NCBI GenBank assembly: GCA_009602725.1
Contig: WELB01000248.1
Location: 122,638 to 186,637, forward strand
DNA: 64,000 nucleotides
Reading direction: 5' to 3'
From: Spirogloea muscicola
Lineage: Eukaryota; Streptophyta; Zygnematophyceae; Spirogloeales; Spirogloeaceae
Numbering within the stretch: the first letter of the stretch is position 1; the number at the start of each line of letters is the position of its first letter. Below are positions 46,166 through 58,690 of this stretch, piece after piece. The position numbers and the translations under genes are program-made. Below the pieces are notes generated by a model. The model was given only the letters and a program-made list of their open reading frames with translations, made no database searches and was not told where the DNA came from.

Positions 46166-48830
46166 TCACCTTCGCCTACGAGGAATGCTGTGGATCGTCA
46201 AGCTCGGGCTGCCGGCTGCGCGAGGAAAAGCGGGGAAGGCACTGGGTGGGGCTGCAACGTAGAATAAGCAACGCTTACTGATGGGGCAAGGGTCTAGGGG
46301 TCGGAGGTCGGGTGGAATTTCAACCCCTTCGCCATCTCGGATTCCCCATATAGCCCAACGGACTTCGAGCCCGGCCATACGGGCCCGGGTGGCAAAACAG
46401 GCACCCAGGCTCTCGGTGACGTCCCGTTCACGAGCTGTCGACGACTATCAACGGGCTACCACCGACAATTTACACATCCATCGGCCACCACCGCCATACT
46501 GACGGTCCCCGTCGATGCCCCGTCAATAGCAACTGGCGGGTCACTACCTCGGGCCATCGTCAGCCGTCTACCGTTCCCGTCAACACTCACGGCTAACGAC
46601 GCCGTCAAGGCAGTCTACAGCGCTGCCGCCTCCCGTCGCCGTCCCAGCGCCAGCACCATGCTGTCTCGCGCGTCACCGACTCCGGGTTGCGCCGCTCTCA
46701 GCTTAAGGTTGGATCCATGCTTCCCAGTCGTCAGCCTGGTGAAATGTTGTCTCCAGGCATCTGTCAAGCCTTTCCTGCGGCACTGAGTCAACTTATTGTT
46801 AGCCGGATGAGGTGTCTAGTCTCCAGGCATCTGTCATTACTGCTGCATTGACATTCCAGCCATGTGAATAGCTTTACACCATCTGCAGGTAGCCGCGAAC
46901 AAGCAGATGGGGAGGCAAGAGCCAGGCGCGTCTGAGCCGAGGGCCGAGTAATCGACTCTCTCACTTGCACGATCCGGCCCTTTCAGACCTTGTCCATTCC
47001 TCAAGGCCTATGCTAAGGTGCCCAAGGTGACAGGGTGAAATTAGGAGCCAAGCGGAAGCGGAGAAGAGAGGGGGTGGGGCGAGCCGCGGCAGTGCAGAGG
47101 CAGAGGGAGAGGAGGAAGGAGCGATGGGACCGGAACGGGGGCGGGAATGCGGCTGCTCATATTAAAGGGAAGAAGGGACAGGGAGGCGCTACGTCAGCGC
47201 ACTTCTGTTACGTGGTCACGATCACCTACTGTATGCATCTGGTTGGCTTCTACAGGCTTTTCAGAAATCAGCAGCCGCAATCGAATTTACTGTCGGCGCG
47301 CCGTGGCGGCCGCCGTCGTGGTTGACGCCGCAATTGTGGGCCGCCAGACTGGGCGAAAAGGTGTCGTCCGACCGGCGAGTGCCACGCTTGTGCCGCCCTT
47401 GGCCGGCCGGTTGCCGATCGGACGGCCTTTAGATTTGGCTGCCAGCGGGCTGCCGGCTGCCCGACCGGGGCGACCAGCCGGGGCGACCAGCCGCCGGCCG
47501 CCCCGGCGGGCTTCCGGGGCCGGCACCAGGGCCCGGCACCAGCAGGGGGACTTCGCTCCAACGGCAGATTAAACGTTCAAAGTGACGCCGTAACGCTAAA
47601 ACCAACGCGGTAACATTGTTACATTGCCATTGCCATTTCTCCATTCCTTTGTTTACGACAGGGCGTCGATTTCCCGCCCTCTGGTTACTCCTGCTGACCT
47701 GCTGACCAGAGATTGTTGAGCGCCCACTCGCGCTCAACCACACAGCTATGCACGAGAGTACAGCCGGGGGGGGGGGCTTAGATAACCCCGGGTTAGTATC
47801 AGCAAGGCGGAGTAACTTGCAGCTGGAGAGCTAACTTTCATCGACCTCTCAGCCGAAGAGGTGAATGTGCCTCTTTTGTCCATGCCTTTGGGCTGGCCTC
47901 TCACAGCCACCAGTCAACTTGGCCGCACTGTTCTTGTACAGTATGTGCCCACTTGACTTAGCCTGACTGCAACGATCTCACCGTTTGGTTAGGCAACCCG
48001 GTGCTGCTTAGCAAGTGAAGGGAAGTGGCTCTCCCAATGGGGGCAAGAGCTATGAAAAGCCAGCCCGAAAAGAACTGACGAAGGTTCGAAGAGGGCGAGG
48101 GCTGTTGAAAGCCAGGCCGAGAAGAAGTGAACAGAATTGCCATGTGGCCCGCCCAGGCACGGGCGGGCTGCTTAACGGAGAAGTGCCCGCCCAGGTGCGG
48201 GCGGGCAATCCGCCCATGCTGGGGTAACCCTCGCAGGGTCCACCCTGCCAAGGGAGGGACCTTCGGCCTCTCACAGCTACCAGTCCATTCGGGAGCGCTG
48301 TCATTTTTGGCCGACCGGAAGGAAGAAGTGGCTCTCCCGCAGAAAGCAACGGCTGTGAACAGCTAGCCCGAAAGCAATGGACAAGGTTCGAAGGGGCCGG
48401 GGGCCTGATACGTCAATTTATGCCTTTGTCTGAGAGCATTGAGTCAAAGCTTCTCAGATGCACTCACCCTGTACCCCAGCCGCTCTCTCCCGACTTGTCA
48501 CTCTTTCCCACAGTCTCCCTCTCTCCTTCTGGTCCGTACTTCCACCATCCTCCTCCGCTCTTACGCGTTGCACTCTATTCGAGACACTTTTACTCCCACT
48601 TTTGCCGTCTATTGTTGAGCATTCGTTACCCATGCCAATATTTTTCCTTCGTATATTGGCTATCTACTCCCTTTACCCCCCACTACTGTAAGCAATTTAT
48701 CCAACCTTACCTCCCCTTTTCCCGTCAGCTTCTTCCATATCCTTCGTCTTCCCCTCTCCTCTCGCTCAAAGCTTTCCACGGACGATAGCAAGGATATCAC
48801 CAAGTATGGTCCTCCTTTTCTTGCATTTGG
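46130..48830 (-). repeat. Segmental duplication block D2 (inverted)
   Basis: Reverse-complement of D3 over its full length and of D1 over its two ends. It includes the leader CTCGGCCCTCGGCTCAGACG (minus strand near 46,940), GC-rich 47,390-47,530, LTR-like 47,960-48,260 and two group-B short repeats (48,025-48,100; 48,325-48,405). The frame 46,970-46,788 is shared in part with D1 and D3 but stops differ, so it is not treated as a gene. Confidence 0.8.
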
Positions 48831-48914
48831 CGAGGCCGCAAGCGGGGCCGGAGCGAGGCGAGACTGCCCGAGAGTGGTCCAAACGTGTGCTGTAAGCAGC
48901 CCTTCCAATGGTAC

Positions 48915-49351
48915 GGGCCAAATTACACCGGGACGGACGGACGGACGGGCGGACGGACGGGTACGTGTCGCGCGGTGCATGGAAGGCCCGGTTTTACAAA
49001 CCTTTTTGCGCGCCCCGAACGCGGACGCGCGCCACGGAGGCGCCACATCGGGCGCTGACGAGGACGCCTTCTGCCCCCGTAAAGGAGGAGGCGGCGCCGT
49101 TTGCAACATTTGTTGCTGACTAGGACGCCCTTAATCCCCGTTGGCAGTTTGCCACGAGGGCGGACGGAACTGGGCCCTCCTCCCTAGACCCTAACACCCT
49201 GATCCCGAGGAGGGCCCAGTTCCGTCCACCCCCTCCCCCCGGTGCGCACGTGCAGGCGGCCTCGGCCTCCGTGGCCGCGTCCCCCCCCCCTGGACGGGAC
49301 GAACGCCAGGCGTCCGCGTGCGTCCGTCCGTCCGTTCCGGTAAATTGGCCC
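48915..49351. mobile_element. Small TIR element (MITE-like)
   Basis: Ends are inverted repeats of about 32 bp: GGGCCAAATTACACCGGGAC on the left, and on the right, reversed, GGGCCAATTTACCGGAACGG, both leading into (ACGG)n. No coding capacity. The two sides outside (GGTAC; TTAGG) show no clear target duplication. Confidence 0.6.
49162..49227. repeat. 21-bp perfect inverted repeat inside the TIR element
   Basis: Arms 49,162-49,182 and 49,207-49,227 (GGACGGAACTGGGCCC..., reversed) are perfectly complementary with a 24-nt loop. Confidence 0.85.
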
Positions 49352-50229
49352 TTAGGCAAAAGCTGTGACTGAGAGACAGAGAAGTGGCTCTCCCAATGGA
49401 GGCAAGGGCTGTGAAAAGCCAGCCCGAAAAGAATTGACAAAGGTCCGAAGGGGCCAAAATGACAGAGGGGCTTAAAGNGGGAGGAGAAAGAGAGGCCAGC
49501 CCACTGAAATTGGCTCCTTCCAATGGGGGCGAGGGCTGTGAACAGCCAGCCCGAAATAGGTCCGAAGTGGCTGAAAAGCGCTGGAACACAAAAAGTAAGC
49601 AAGGAGCTATGTAGGATAATCGCTCAGTTAACCTCCGATCAGGAGCCGAAAGTCAGAAAGACTAGCCGCCGGAAAGAAAACAGCGCTTCCAAATGGACAG
49701 CAGTGGCTCTGAGAGGCTTTTCACAGCCCTTGCCCCCATTGGGAGAGCCACTTTCTCTGAGACGCCGGCCCAGAAGTATCGACAAGGTCTGAAAGGGCCG
49801 GATAGCGCAAGAATTAGTAAATAAAGCAAGGCGCAAGAATTAGTAAATAAAGCAAGGCACTAATCCCTAAGACGTCAGCAAGTGGGCTCTCAGTAACCTC
49901 TAGTCAGTAACTGCAAGTCGCTATAGTTAGAGGGCGGGGAAACGGCGCCCTGAATCGCCGCTGGAAACCCTTTGACGAACAAAAGAGGAAATAGCTCTTG
50001 ACGAAAGCCAGACGCTGCAGCCCAAAGAAGAAGAAAGAAGGGTTCGCCCATTCAGCATAGGGACTAGAAAAGCCAGCCCCTAAAGGAGTGGACCAAAGGG
50101 AAGGGCTCGCCCGTTGAGGATAGAGGCTGGGAAAGCCAGCCCAAATAAGAATGAACAAAGTATGAGAAGGGGGCCGGGGAAGCGCTAAGAATAACAAGCA
50201 CAACAAGAAACACAGCAACTACGTATTAG
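49352..50229. other. Cluster of short dispersed repeats, no gene
   Basis: Group-B repeat at 49,380-49,460 and partial copies at 49,500-49,560 and 49,715-49,800; group-A repeats at 50,036-50,095 and 50,100-50,165. One N at 49,479. A 27-bp direct repeat (GCGCAAGAATTAGTAAATAA) occurs at 49,805 and 49,832. Confidence 0.6.
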
Positions 50230-50960
50230 TCAGTAAGCCCTGCTAAGCAGCCTCAGCTCAGGGAAGCCAGGCTTCTGGAAGTGGGTCCCCTGGCCAGAGC
50301 CAGAGGCAGCAGCAAGGGCTCTGCCGGCACGCAGGTGCAGCGCGCGGTCCATAGACCTCTGCAGCGAGACGGCCAAGCGCATCCGGTCCACCTGCGTTAG
50401 CGACCCGGCTGCAGGAAAGTCCCCCGGCTCCCCATGGAAGCGGCGGACAATGGCGTGGCGGGCGAGCTGGTTGGGCAGCTCGAGCCACCGAGCGCCCAAC
50501 GCCCCATGCGTGTCGATAGCCAGCGGGAAGAACTCGTCTTCCCGCGGATGATCAGCGTATATGAGCTCCCCTTAGCTCGAGCGGCGCAGGCGACCGCATA
50601 CCCACCCGATGCGATGCATGGCATCCTGGTGGAGGCTGGCTTCTCGGTGGCAGCGGAGAACTCCCCCGTCATGCCGTTCCAGCAAAAGGGCCGACGGTCT
50701 CCACGCACGTCGCGTAGACCTCGTGGCCACCCCACAAGCCGGCGGGCCACGTCTTATCCTGGACGTGGTGACCACGTCACCACGTCCACAGACGCATACG
50801 ACCGCTCACACACAGCCCGATATGCAGAGGCGGTCGTGGGCCACTGTCCGCTCTCCGCCGTGGGAACAGCGCAGAACATGAGCGGCCAGCTCCCCAGGCT
50901 CGGCCCCTCGCTCGCCACATTCGCACTGACGCTTACCCTGGAGACATGACGGCGGCAGGC
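50230..50960 (-). mobile_element. LINE 3' fragment with internal microinversion
   Basis: Minus strand 50,230-50,600 encodes the LINE C-terminus (RWLELPNQLARHAIVRRFHG, SLQRSMDRALHLRAGRALAA), and 50,820-50,950 encodes the CCHC region (CECGERGAEPGELAAHVLRC). Between them, 50,605-50,818 carries the intervening piece in the opposite orientation (plus strand GILVEAGFSVAAENSPVMP). Truncated and frameshifted. Confidence 0.75.
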
Positions 50961-51094
50961 CAAGGAGCCACGGCACTGCAAAACACCTCGCCAAAGGGGA
51001 GGGCTCGCCCACAGAAAGAGGGGCTAGCAAAGCCAGCCCAGCAGAGAATGGACATTGTCCGCAGGCCTCAAACGGCCACAAAACAATGCCAGGA

Positions 51095-51240
51095 AAGAGA
51101 CGGTCTCGCTCCAGCGCTCTCAGGCTCATGCGGTCCACACGCGCGCTGGCCGCGCTATGGCTGCTGCCTCAGGGTCTCGGCAGAGTGCTATTCTTGCTTC
51201 GAGTTATTCTGATTTGCTGTTGCTCACCCGTGGTCACTGA
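51095..51240 (+). mobile_element. LINE 3' fragment
   Basis: Encodes LQRSQAHAVHTRAGRAMAAA and ends SYSDLLLLTRGH, a diverged LINE C-terminus as at 11,805-11,966. A group-A short repeat (50,998-51,062) lies just upstream. Confidence 0.65.
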
Positions 51241-51686
51241 GCATCCATCTGCATCATTTCGTGTCTTGGTGTGTAGTTTTGTCTTTCCAAGCAGTGGACG
51301 CTGTAAGAGAAAGCGCGGCCAGATTGACTGGTGACGATGTAAGCGGTGGAAAGGGCATCAAAGCCAATTGCTGTCCGTCCTCTTCACTTTCTTTTCCTTT
51401 CATTGCACTAGTTTTTGCCTGAATAATGTATCTGAAGAAGAAAATTTCGTGTATTTGAAACAAACGAAGGCCAAATGGCCAAGTACAAAGGCAAGCACAT
51501 CTTAAGACCTACATGACCTACGGTAGATTGACCCGCTCAGTAACCACGGGTCCAAACATACAGGTCGCTAACCGATGCCTGATTACTAGATGGCAGATAC
51601 GAAGCCCTTCTGCCACCAACTAGAGCTCGCCCAGCTTTCTGGTGCAAAGCATTAGCCTGAGCACGCTGCAAACAGGCCAAAACTCG

Positions 51687-52624
51687 TTATCGCAAGAACG
51701 ACAGATATGCAGCTGGCAATCCCATCTCAGCTGGGAAAACATTTGCATGTCGTGTGTAGCCTAGATTGGCTATCTTTTGAAGGAGAGTAAGGAAACGAGG
51801 ACCTAAGCAGCCAAAGATGTCGATTGCCGCTGGCAGGAGCTGATCACATCGGGGTAAAACGGAGTAGTGCTGCAACTTTCTTTGTTCAGCTCTGCCCACT
51901 GCGTGGCCAGCGATGTGTGTCGATGCTGGACCTTTATAGGCCTCCGTGACCACAACATCGACCAAGACCCGTGGTCCTCCACCAGGTTGCACGCCCACAA
52001 TGTCAAGTGTGCGGCGATGATGACGTCCCTGGGCATCCGTGGTGATAGGCATGATGTTGTTCACTTCCACGACCGCATGGTACCCGGCGTCGCGCATCAA
52101 AGCCGCCAGAGCATCACGGAGGAGGTTGTGGATGCCCACCACTTCTGGTCCAGAGGAGCATCGCAGCATGTGAGTGGCGAGCTCAGCACCCTCTGCGCGG
52201 AAGCCGCACTCACACTGGCGCACCCCAATCAGGCAATTAAGTGGGAGGCCGAGGAAGAGTTGAAGCAACGTCCGAAAGGTCTCGAGCTGATGCTGAAGGC
52301 GCTGGCCACGGCGTGTGAGGTGATCCAGTCTGTGGCTCCAGGTGTGGCGAGGCAAGTTAGGTTTGCCAGGCTCCTTGGATTGTTGTGAATCTCTGGCAGC
52401 CTCCTCAAGCTTCTGCGGCGCTCATCTTCCACTGCCGTAACCAGTCTGGATTGTGCCCCTCTATCCGAAGCTTGGGCGAGGGCGGAGAATGGCGTGAGTA
52501 GGGATTGTATAGAGGGGAAAGACCCGATTGCTGAGTCAAGGATACTCAGATCCGCTTGGAAGGGTAGGGAGCCTTCCTCCACACTGCGTACGGGATCGTG
52601 GAAGCAAGAAGAAGGGGCTCTCAA
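51687..52624 (-). pseudogene. Divergent LINE endonuclease region (second lineage)
   Basis: 52,624-52,229 reads a segment ending near SANLTCLATPGATDW-like sequence; after a frameshift near 52,270, 52,355-51,687 reads FLGLPLNCLIGVRQCECGF, a CCHC-type LATHMLRC, RRTLDIVGVQPGGGPRVLVD, THIAGHAVGRAEQRKLQHY and IDIFGCLGPRFLTLL. Order and residues match the endonuclease of the element at 6,825-10,731, but identity is low, so this is a separate lineage. The Lys of EQRKLQHY and the Asp of LVDVVV would be catalytic. Confidence 0.7.
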
Positions 52625-53684
52625 TTTTCCAATGGGGGCAAGGGCTGTAATGAATTGTGATGTATTGCAGTGTTATGTGATGAATGTATCGGCTTGAACA
52701 GTCCTCCCTATCATTTCTTTCATTTCATGCGCACAGCGCGCCTTCTCCACGACGGCGCGTCGGACGGGCCGGCTACCGGCGACGCCGCCGGCCGCTGCGG
52801 CGCCGGCTGCCGGCCGCGAGCGCCGGCTGCCGGCCGCGGCGGCACCGGCTGCCAACAGACAAGTCGTGCCCATTTGTAGCAAGAGAGGAGAGAAAAGAGA
52901 AAAGAGAGAAGGCGCGCGGAGTGCATGAAAAGAAAGGGAGGCCAACGTTGCCAACGCCAAGAACCGAGAGGGCCACGCTTTCTAAAGCTTGCCCGGTACG
53001 ATAACTACTCAGTACCACTAGTGCAGTGGCATTGGTATAATATCACATTATTGTTTATAATAGTTCCTCCTGTCGGCGCCGGCCCTCAGGGGCTTGCCTG
53101 GCGGCCGCGGTCGGCCCGTCAGCCGGCCGGCCGGCCAGCCAGGACGTCACGAGCGTGGCCCGTGGCCGATCGCATTACCCATCTTCTTCTCTTTTGATTG
53201 GACCCAGATGCCGTGCCCTCGTGCGAGACGTGCGGCACGCCCGGCCTGGTGGCGGGCGCCGCGGCGCGCGGGCAGGAAGACGAATGCGGCTGCTATTGTT
53301 AAAACAGCGGCTGTGAAAGCCAGCCGGGTGCATGCAGACGGTATTTGTCGACATATAGCGGAGAATGCGCGGGCGTAGCGACGCCTCCATCTCCCACTCC
53401 CAAGTCCCCTCGCTCTCTCCCGCCACTCTCCTCTTTCCTTTGCCTTTCCTTTGCCTCCTTTGCCTTTTAAGTGGTTTCGCCTGACCAATGTACTCAGTTG
53501 ATTTGGCCACCCTTTTGTTTCATGCGCAGTGCTGGCCTTCTCCCTCCTTCTGCACTTCCTAAGCTTGTCCTCCCCCCTCTGAGAGTCTCTCCCTCTTCTA
53601 TAAGAGTCCCGCGTTGCTCGGCCCTCGGCTCAGACGCGCCTGGCTCTTGCCTCCACATCTGCTTGCCCATCTGGCCACCTGCAC
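52625..53684 (+). promoter_or_regulatory. Upstream region and module of Cys-rich gene copy 5
   Basis: From about 52,970 it matches 25,345-25,888 before copy 4, including GCGGCTGTGAAAGCCAGCC (53,305) and the CTCGGCCCTCGGCTCAGACG leader (53,618). 52,740-52,860 is a GCCGGC-rich tract without a gene. Confidence 0.5.
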
Positions 53685-55346
53685 ATGGCGACATCAAGTC
53701 TGGCTTGCGAAGCTCGTCGGCTGCGCTTCCGCTACCTCGTGCTGCTTGCCGCTCTTGCACCTTTCTGCTGCAGCCATGTCGACGCTGCCAAGGAGGAGCT
53801 TGAGTACGCCATTCTCAGCGACGACACCGGGGAGATGTTTCACGCCAAGGGGCTGCCGGCTGGCATGACGACCAACAGCGACGACTGCATTCTGGTGCAT
53901 CACACAGGCTGCACTGCGAGGGCAAGGCGAGTGGACGAACTGCCCCCTTTGCTACTGCTGTCATGCCTTGCGGGGGCAGTATCTTCTGGGCCATTCCCTC
54001 TACTCAGTGCATCCCAGAATAAGTGGCAAGTCTGCACAGATTAGCAGAAATGGAACTCTCGTGTAAGCCCTCAGAACCGTGGTCCGTGGAACTGACTGTT
54101 TCCTTCTTGATGCGGCAGATGGCGCTGTGTGACATGTGAGGCAGGAGATCACGTGGCGGCTGATCGCTTCACCAGCTGCCATGTCAAATTCGAGCCCGTG
54201 GAAGGAGCATCCTTAGTTCGTTTGACTTGTCAGGCTGTTAATCACATGACAGAGGGCGTCTCCACGCTTGTGGATACTGGCTACTACCCCAAGCTCTTTC
54301 CAACAGCGCTACGCAAGTGCACCTGGCCTCATGATCGCGTCCCTCCACTCCGGCCTCATCGCACAAAGCTCTGTAATGATACCCAGGACCGTTATGAAGG
54401 GCTTCAACGCGAGAGGCGACTGGCAGGCTCCACGTGCTCAAGTAACGGCTGCACAAACAAGCCGTGCAGCGGCGCTCCTGGCGGTACCGCAGGCAGTTGT
54501 GGCTGCCAAGGAGACTGCACCCCCTCGTGTAAGATACATTTTCACCCATTTGTGTTATTACCAGATTCGAAATAGTCATACATGCATTTTATGTGTTGTG
54601 TTGGTTCCAAAGCATGAGACCAGCCATGGATACGGCTGCAGAGAACACGAGTACTGCAATCGTCCACACAGGAGTACTTATTCACGTCTACACTGGAAGT
54701 ACAATAATTAGCACCATTTACGTTGTCAATATTTACACATCAACTTCATAACCTGCGATGTGAATACGGGATGAAGACTATAACTCCTGCTTGTTGCCTC
54801 GTTCTGGCAGGCGGGTGCGCATGCCAAGACGTAGGGACCAATGGCCACACCAATTGCCAGTGCGTATCAACAGCTTCCGGGAATGGTAAGGAGGCCACAG
54901 GTGCATGTTCCTCGTAAGAGAGCAAGACAAGTCTATATCATGTAAAGCTCAAGGAAACAACACGAGTGTATGGCTGGACGCTGTCACACTTGCAAGCTCC
55001 TCTCACGATGCTAGCTGCACAGGACCTGACAGCCGTGCAGGTGTTAGCTCCAGTAACCTGCCTATTTGTATCCTGTAGATCTGCTGTGCTCTGCCATAAA
55101 GCAACTGCTGTGGTCCTTCGTATCAGAACCTCATAAGTTCGCATTGTTCTGGCAGCTTGTAAAACGCCACCAGCGCCGCCACCTCCAGTCTGTGCGAACC
55201 ATGGATGTGCCTGTTCCGCAGTGACGGGTGGCTACCTCTGCACATGTAACACAGACGGATGTAGTGGGTGCTCTGGCGGAGACTTTGGAACAAATGAAGG
55301 AGATCATGTGGGATGTAGAGGCGTTGATTGTGGTCATTGTTTGTGA
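53685..55346 (+). CDS. Secreted cysteine-rich protein, family copy 5 (intact type A, GC-AG first intron)
   Basis: Exons 53,685-53,926, 54,119-54,528, 54,811-54,885 and 55,156-55,346 total 918 nt (305 aa plus stop), identical in every exon length to copy 4. The first intron begins GCGAGT after AAG; GC-AG introns with a strong AAG-GCGAGT context are usually functional. Relative to copy 4, the substitutions I saw (for example SDDTGEM for SDETGEM, GLPAGMTT for GLPVGMTT) keep the frame. The signal peptide, CVTC domain and terminal GHCL are conserved. It sits in front of block D3 as copy 1 sits in front of D1, so gene and block duplicated together. Confidence 0.78.
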
Positions 55347-55954
55347 AGTAGTCGACTTGCGACTGTATGGAGATTGCGGAGCTTGATATGTCAGATCAGT
55401 GAGACTAGAAGGTACACAGATCTGAAGTCTCAACTTGCCCTGCCTTAGTGGACGACATGCACTAGTAGATCGCAGAGCTTGATGACTCAAATGAACGGGG
55501 CTAGAAGATTGACTACTATGAACTTAGCAAATTGCGGCTGCTTAAACTTAGGGCGGCTGTAAAGGCAGCCTATTCATTACAAAGAGACAGGGAGTGCAAT
55601 TGAGGGATGCGGAGCCGTCAGGCTGGGCAACAGGGCCCTCTTAGTACTCCCGTTGGGGGGCTGCGTTGCCTGAGAGCCTACATCTTACGAATAGTATATG
55701 ACAAGATTCTATGTGGAAGAACTCATCAGTAACAGCTCCGGATATTTGTTTCTGAAATCTGCGCTACATGGTGTACTTTTACATTCGTGTGATTGCCTAA
55801 GCAGGCATAATGAGCAAGATTCACATGCCAGATGCTGCATCCACAGGCAAACCATTCTATGAAGTGCAATTGTCGGGTGCCTAAGGGAATTGTAAGGAAC
55901 ACACAATGTCTAGCACCAGACTAGCAATGAGTCTACACATGCAAGAAAAGGAGG
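55347..55954 (+). other. Downstream DNA of copy 5
   Basis: Aligns with 4,199-4,860 and 27,545-28,135, without the telomere-type insertion of the former. TATACCATTAATAATTAATGGTATA near 55,963 (written here as arms TATACCATTA and TAATGGTATA) is a near-palindrome unique to this copy. Confidence 0.6.
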
Positions 55955-58690
55955 ACCGTTAATATACCATTAATAATTAATGGTATATCCTTGCTATCGT
56001 CCGTGGAAAGCTTTGAGCGAGAGGAGAGGGAAAGACGAATGAAATGGAAGAAGCTGACGGGAAAGGGGGAGGTAAGATTGATAAATTGCTCAACAGGAAT
56101 GGGGAAAAGGAGTAGAAAGTCAATATACGAAGGAAAAATTTGGTATAGGTAACGAATGCTCAACAATAGACGGCAAAAGTGGGAGTGGAAGTGTCTCAAA
56201 TATAGTGCAACGCGAAAGAGCGGAGGAGAATGGTGGAAGTACGGACCAGAAGGAGAGAGGGAGATTGTGGGAAAGGGTAACAAGTCGGGAGAGAGCGGCG
56301 AGTGGTACAGAGTGGTACAGGGTGGTACAGAGGGGTACAGAGTGAGTGCATCTGAGAAGCTTTGACTCAATTTTCTCAGACAAAGGCATAGATTGACGTA
56401 TCAGGCCCCTGGACCCTTCGGACCTTGTCCATTGCTTTTGGGCTAGCTGTTCACAGCCGTTGCCTCCTTCGGGAGAGCCACTTCTTCCTTTCGGTCGGCC
56501 AAAAATGACAGCGCTGCCAAATTGACTGGTGGCTGCGAGAGGCCAAAGGTCCCTCCCTTGGCAGGGTGGACCCTGCGAGGGTTATCCCAGCATAAGCGGA
56601 TTGCCCGCCCGCACCTGGGCGGGCACTTATCCGTTAAGCCGCCCGCCCGTGCCTGGGCGGGCCACATGCCAATTCTTGTCACTTCTCGGGCTGGCTTTCA
56701 ACAGCCCTTGCCCTCTTCGAACCTTTGTGAGTTCTATTCGGGCTGGCTTTTCACAGCCTTTGCCCCCATTGGGAGAGCCACTTTCCTTCACTTGCTCGTC
56801 AAGCGGCTAGCGGCTGTGACGTGAACAGCACCGGGTTGCCTAACCAAACGGTGCGATCGTTACAGTCAGGCTAAGTCAAGCGGGCACATACTGTAAAAGA
56901 ACAGTGCGGCCAAATTGACTGGTGGCTGTGAGAGGCCAGCCCAGAGGAATGGACAAAAGAGGCACCTTCACCTCCACGGCTGACAGGTCGATGAAAGTCA
57001 GCTCTCCAGCTGCAAGTTACTCCGACTTGCTGCTGCTAACCCGGGGTTACCAAGCCCCCCCCTCCGCCGTACTCTCGTGCATAGCTGTGCGGTTTAGGCG
57101 CGAGTGGGCGCTCAACAATCTCTGGTCAGCAAGTAAGGATCGGAGTAAATAGAGGGCGGGAAATTGACGTCCTGTCGTAAAGAAAGGAATGGAGAAATGA
57201 CAATGGCAGAGTAACAATGTTACTTCGTTTGCCCTTAGCGTTACGGCGTCACTTCATTCGTTTATTTACCCGTTGGAGCACTTCCTCCTGCTGGTGCCGG
57301 CCTGGGTGCCGCCCGGAAGCCCGCCGTGGCGGCCGGCGGCTGGCCCGGCGGCCGGCGGCTGGCACAGCACCGGCAGCCGGCAACCGACCGGCAGCCAGCT
57401 CAAAGGCCGTCTGATCGGCGGCCGGCCGGCCATGGACGGCACAAGCGTGGCATTCGCCGGTCGGACGAAACCTTTTTGCCCACGTTAGTTTGGCGGCCAG
57501 ACTTGCGGCGCCAACCACGACGGCGGCCGCCACGGCGCGCCAGCAATATATTCGATTGCGGCTGCTGGTTTTTAAGAGCGTCTGTAAAAGCCAGCCAGAT
57601 GCATACAGTAGGTGATCGCGACTATGTAAAGGAGAAATGAGCTGGCGGAGCGCCTCCCTGTCCCTTCCCTTTGATATGAGCAGCCGCATTCCTCCCCCCG
57701 TTCCGGTCTCCTCGCTCCTTCCTCCTCTCCCTCTGCCTCACACTGCCGCGGCTCGTCCCTCCCCCTCTCTTCTCCGCTTCCGCTTGGGTACTAATGTCAC
57801 CCTGTCACCTTGGGCACCTTAGCATAGGTCTTGAGGAATGGACAAGGTCTGAAAGGGCCGGATCGTGCAAGTGAGAGAGTCAGTTGCTTGGCCCTCGGCT
57901 CAGACGCGCCTGGCTCTTGCCTCCACATCTGCTTGTCCGCGGCTACCTGCAGATGGTGTGACACTATTTCCATGGCTGGAATGTCAAAGCAGCAGTAATG
58001 ACAGATGCCTGGAGACTAGACACCTCATCCGGCTGACAATAGATTGACTGTCAGTGCCGCAGGAAAGGCTTGACAGATGCCTGGAGACGGACATTTTACC
58101 AGGCTGACGACTGGGAGGCATGGATTTAACCTTGAGCTGAGAGCGGCGCAACCGGGAGTCGGTGACGCGCGAGACAGCATGGTGCTGGCGCTGGGACGGC
58201 GACGGGAGGCGGCAGCTCTGTAGACTGCCTAGACGGCGTCGTTAGCCGTTGGTGTTGACGGGAGCGATAGACGGCTCACGATGGCCCGAGGTAGTAACGC
58301 GCCAGTTGCTATTGACGGGGCATTGACGGGGGACCGCCAGGATGGCGGTGGTGGCCGATGGATGTCTAGATTGTCGGTCGTAGCCCGTTGATAGCCGTCG
58401 ACAGATCGTGGACGGGACGTCACCGGGAGCCTGGGTGCCAATTTTGCCACCCGGGCCCGTATGGCAGGGCTCGAAGTCCGTCGGGCTATACGGGGAATCC
58501 GAGATGGCGAAGGGGGTGAATTCTTCACCCGACCTCAGACCTCTAGACCCTTGCCCCATCAGTAACCGTTGCGCATTCTACCGTCGCAGCCCCATCCCCA
58601 TGCCTTCCCCGCTTTTCCTCGCGCAGCCGGCAGCCCGAGCTTGACGATCCACAGCATTCCTTACAGGCGAGGTGAGCAGGCTGACTTCAA
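55955..58690 (+). repeat. Segmental duplication block D3
   Basis: The longest version of the block. Contents in order: purine-rich DNA as at 4,900-5,290, two group-B short repeats (56,405-56,490; 56,710-56,785), LTR-like GC-rich DNA (56,560-56,870), a region absent from D1 (56,870-57,750) that includes an upstream-module-like CCAGCCAGATGCATACAG (57,590), the CTCGGCTCAGACG leader (57,895), and a GACGGGACGTCACCG-rich end. No gene supported. Confidence 0.8.
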
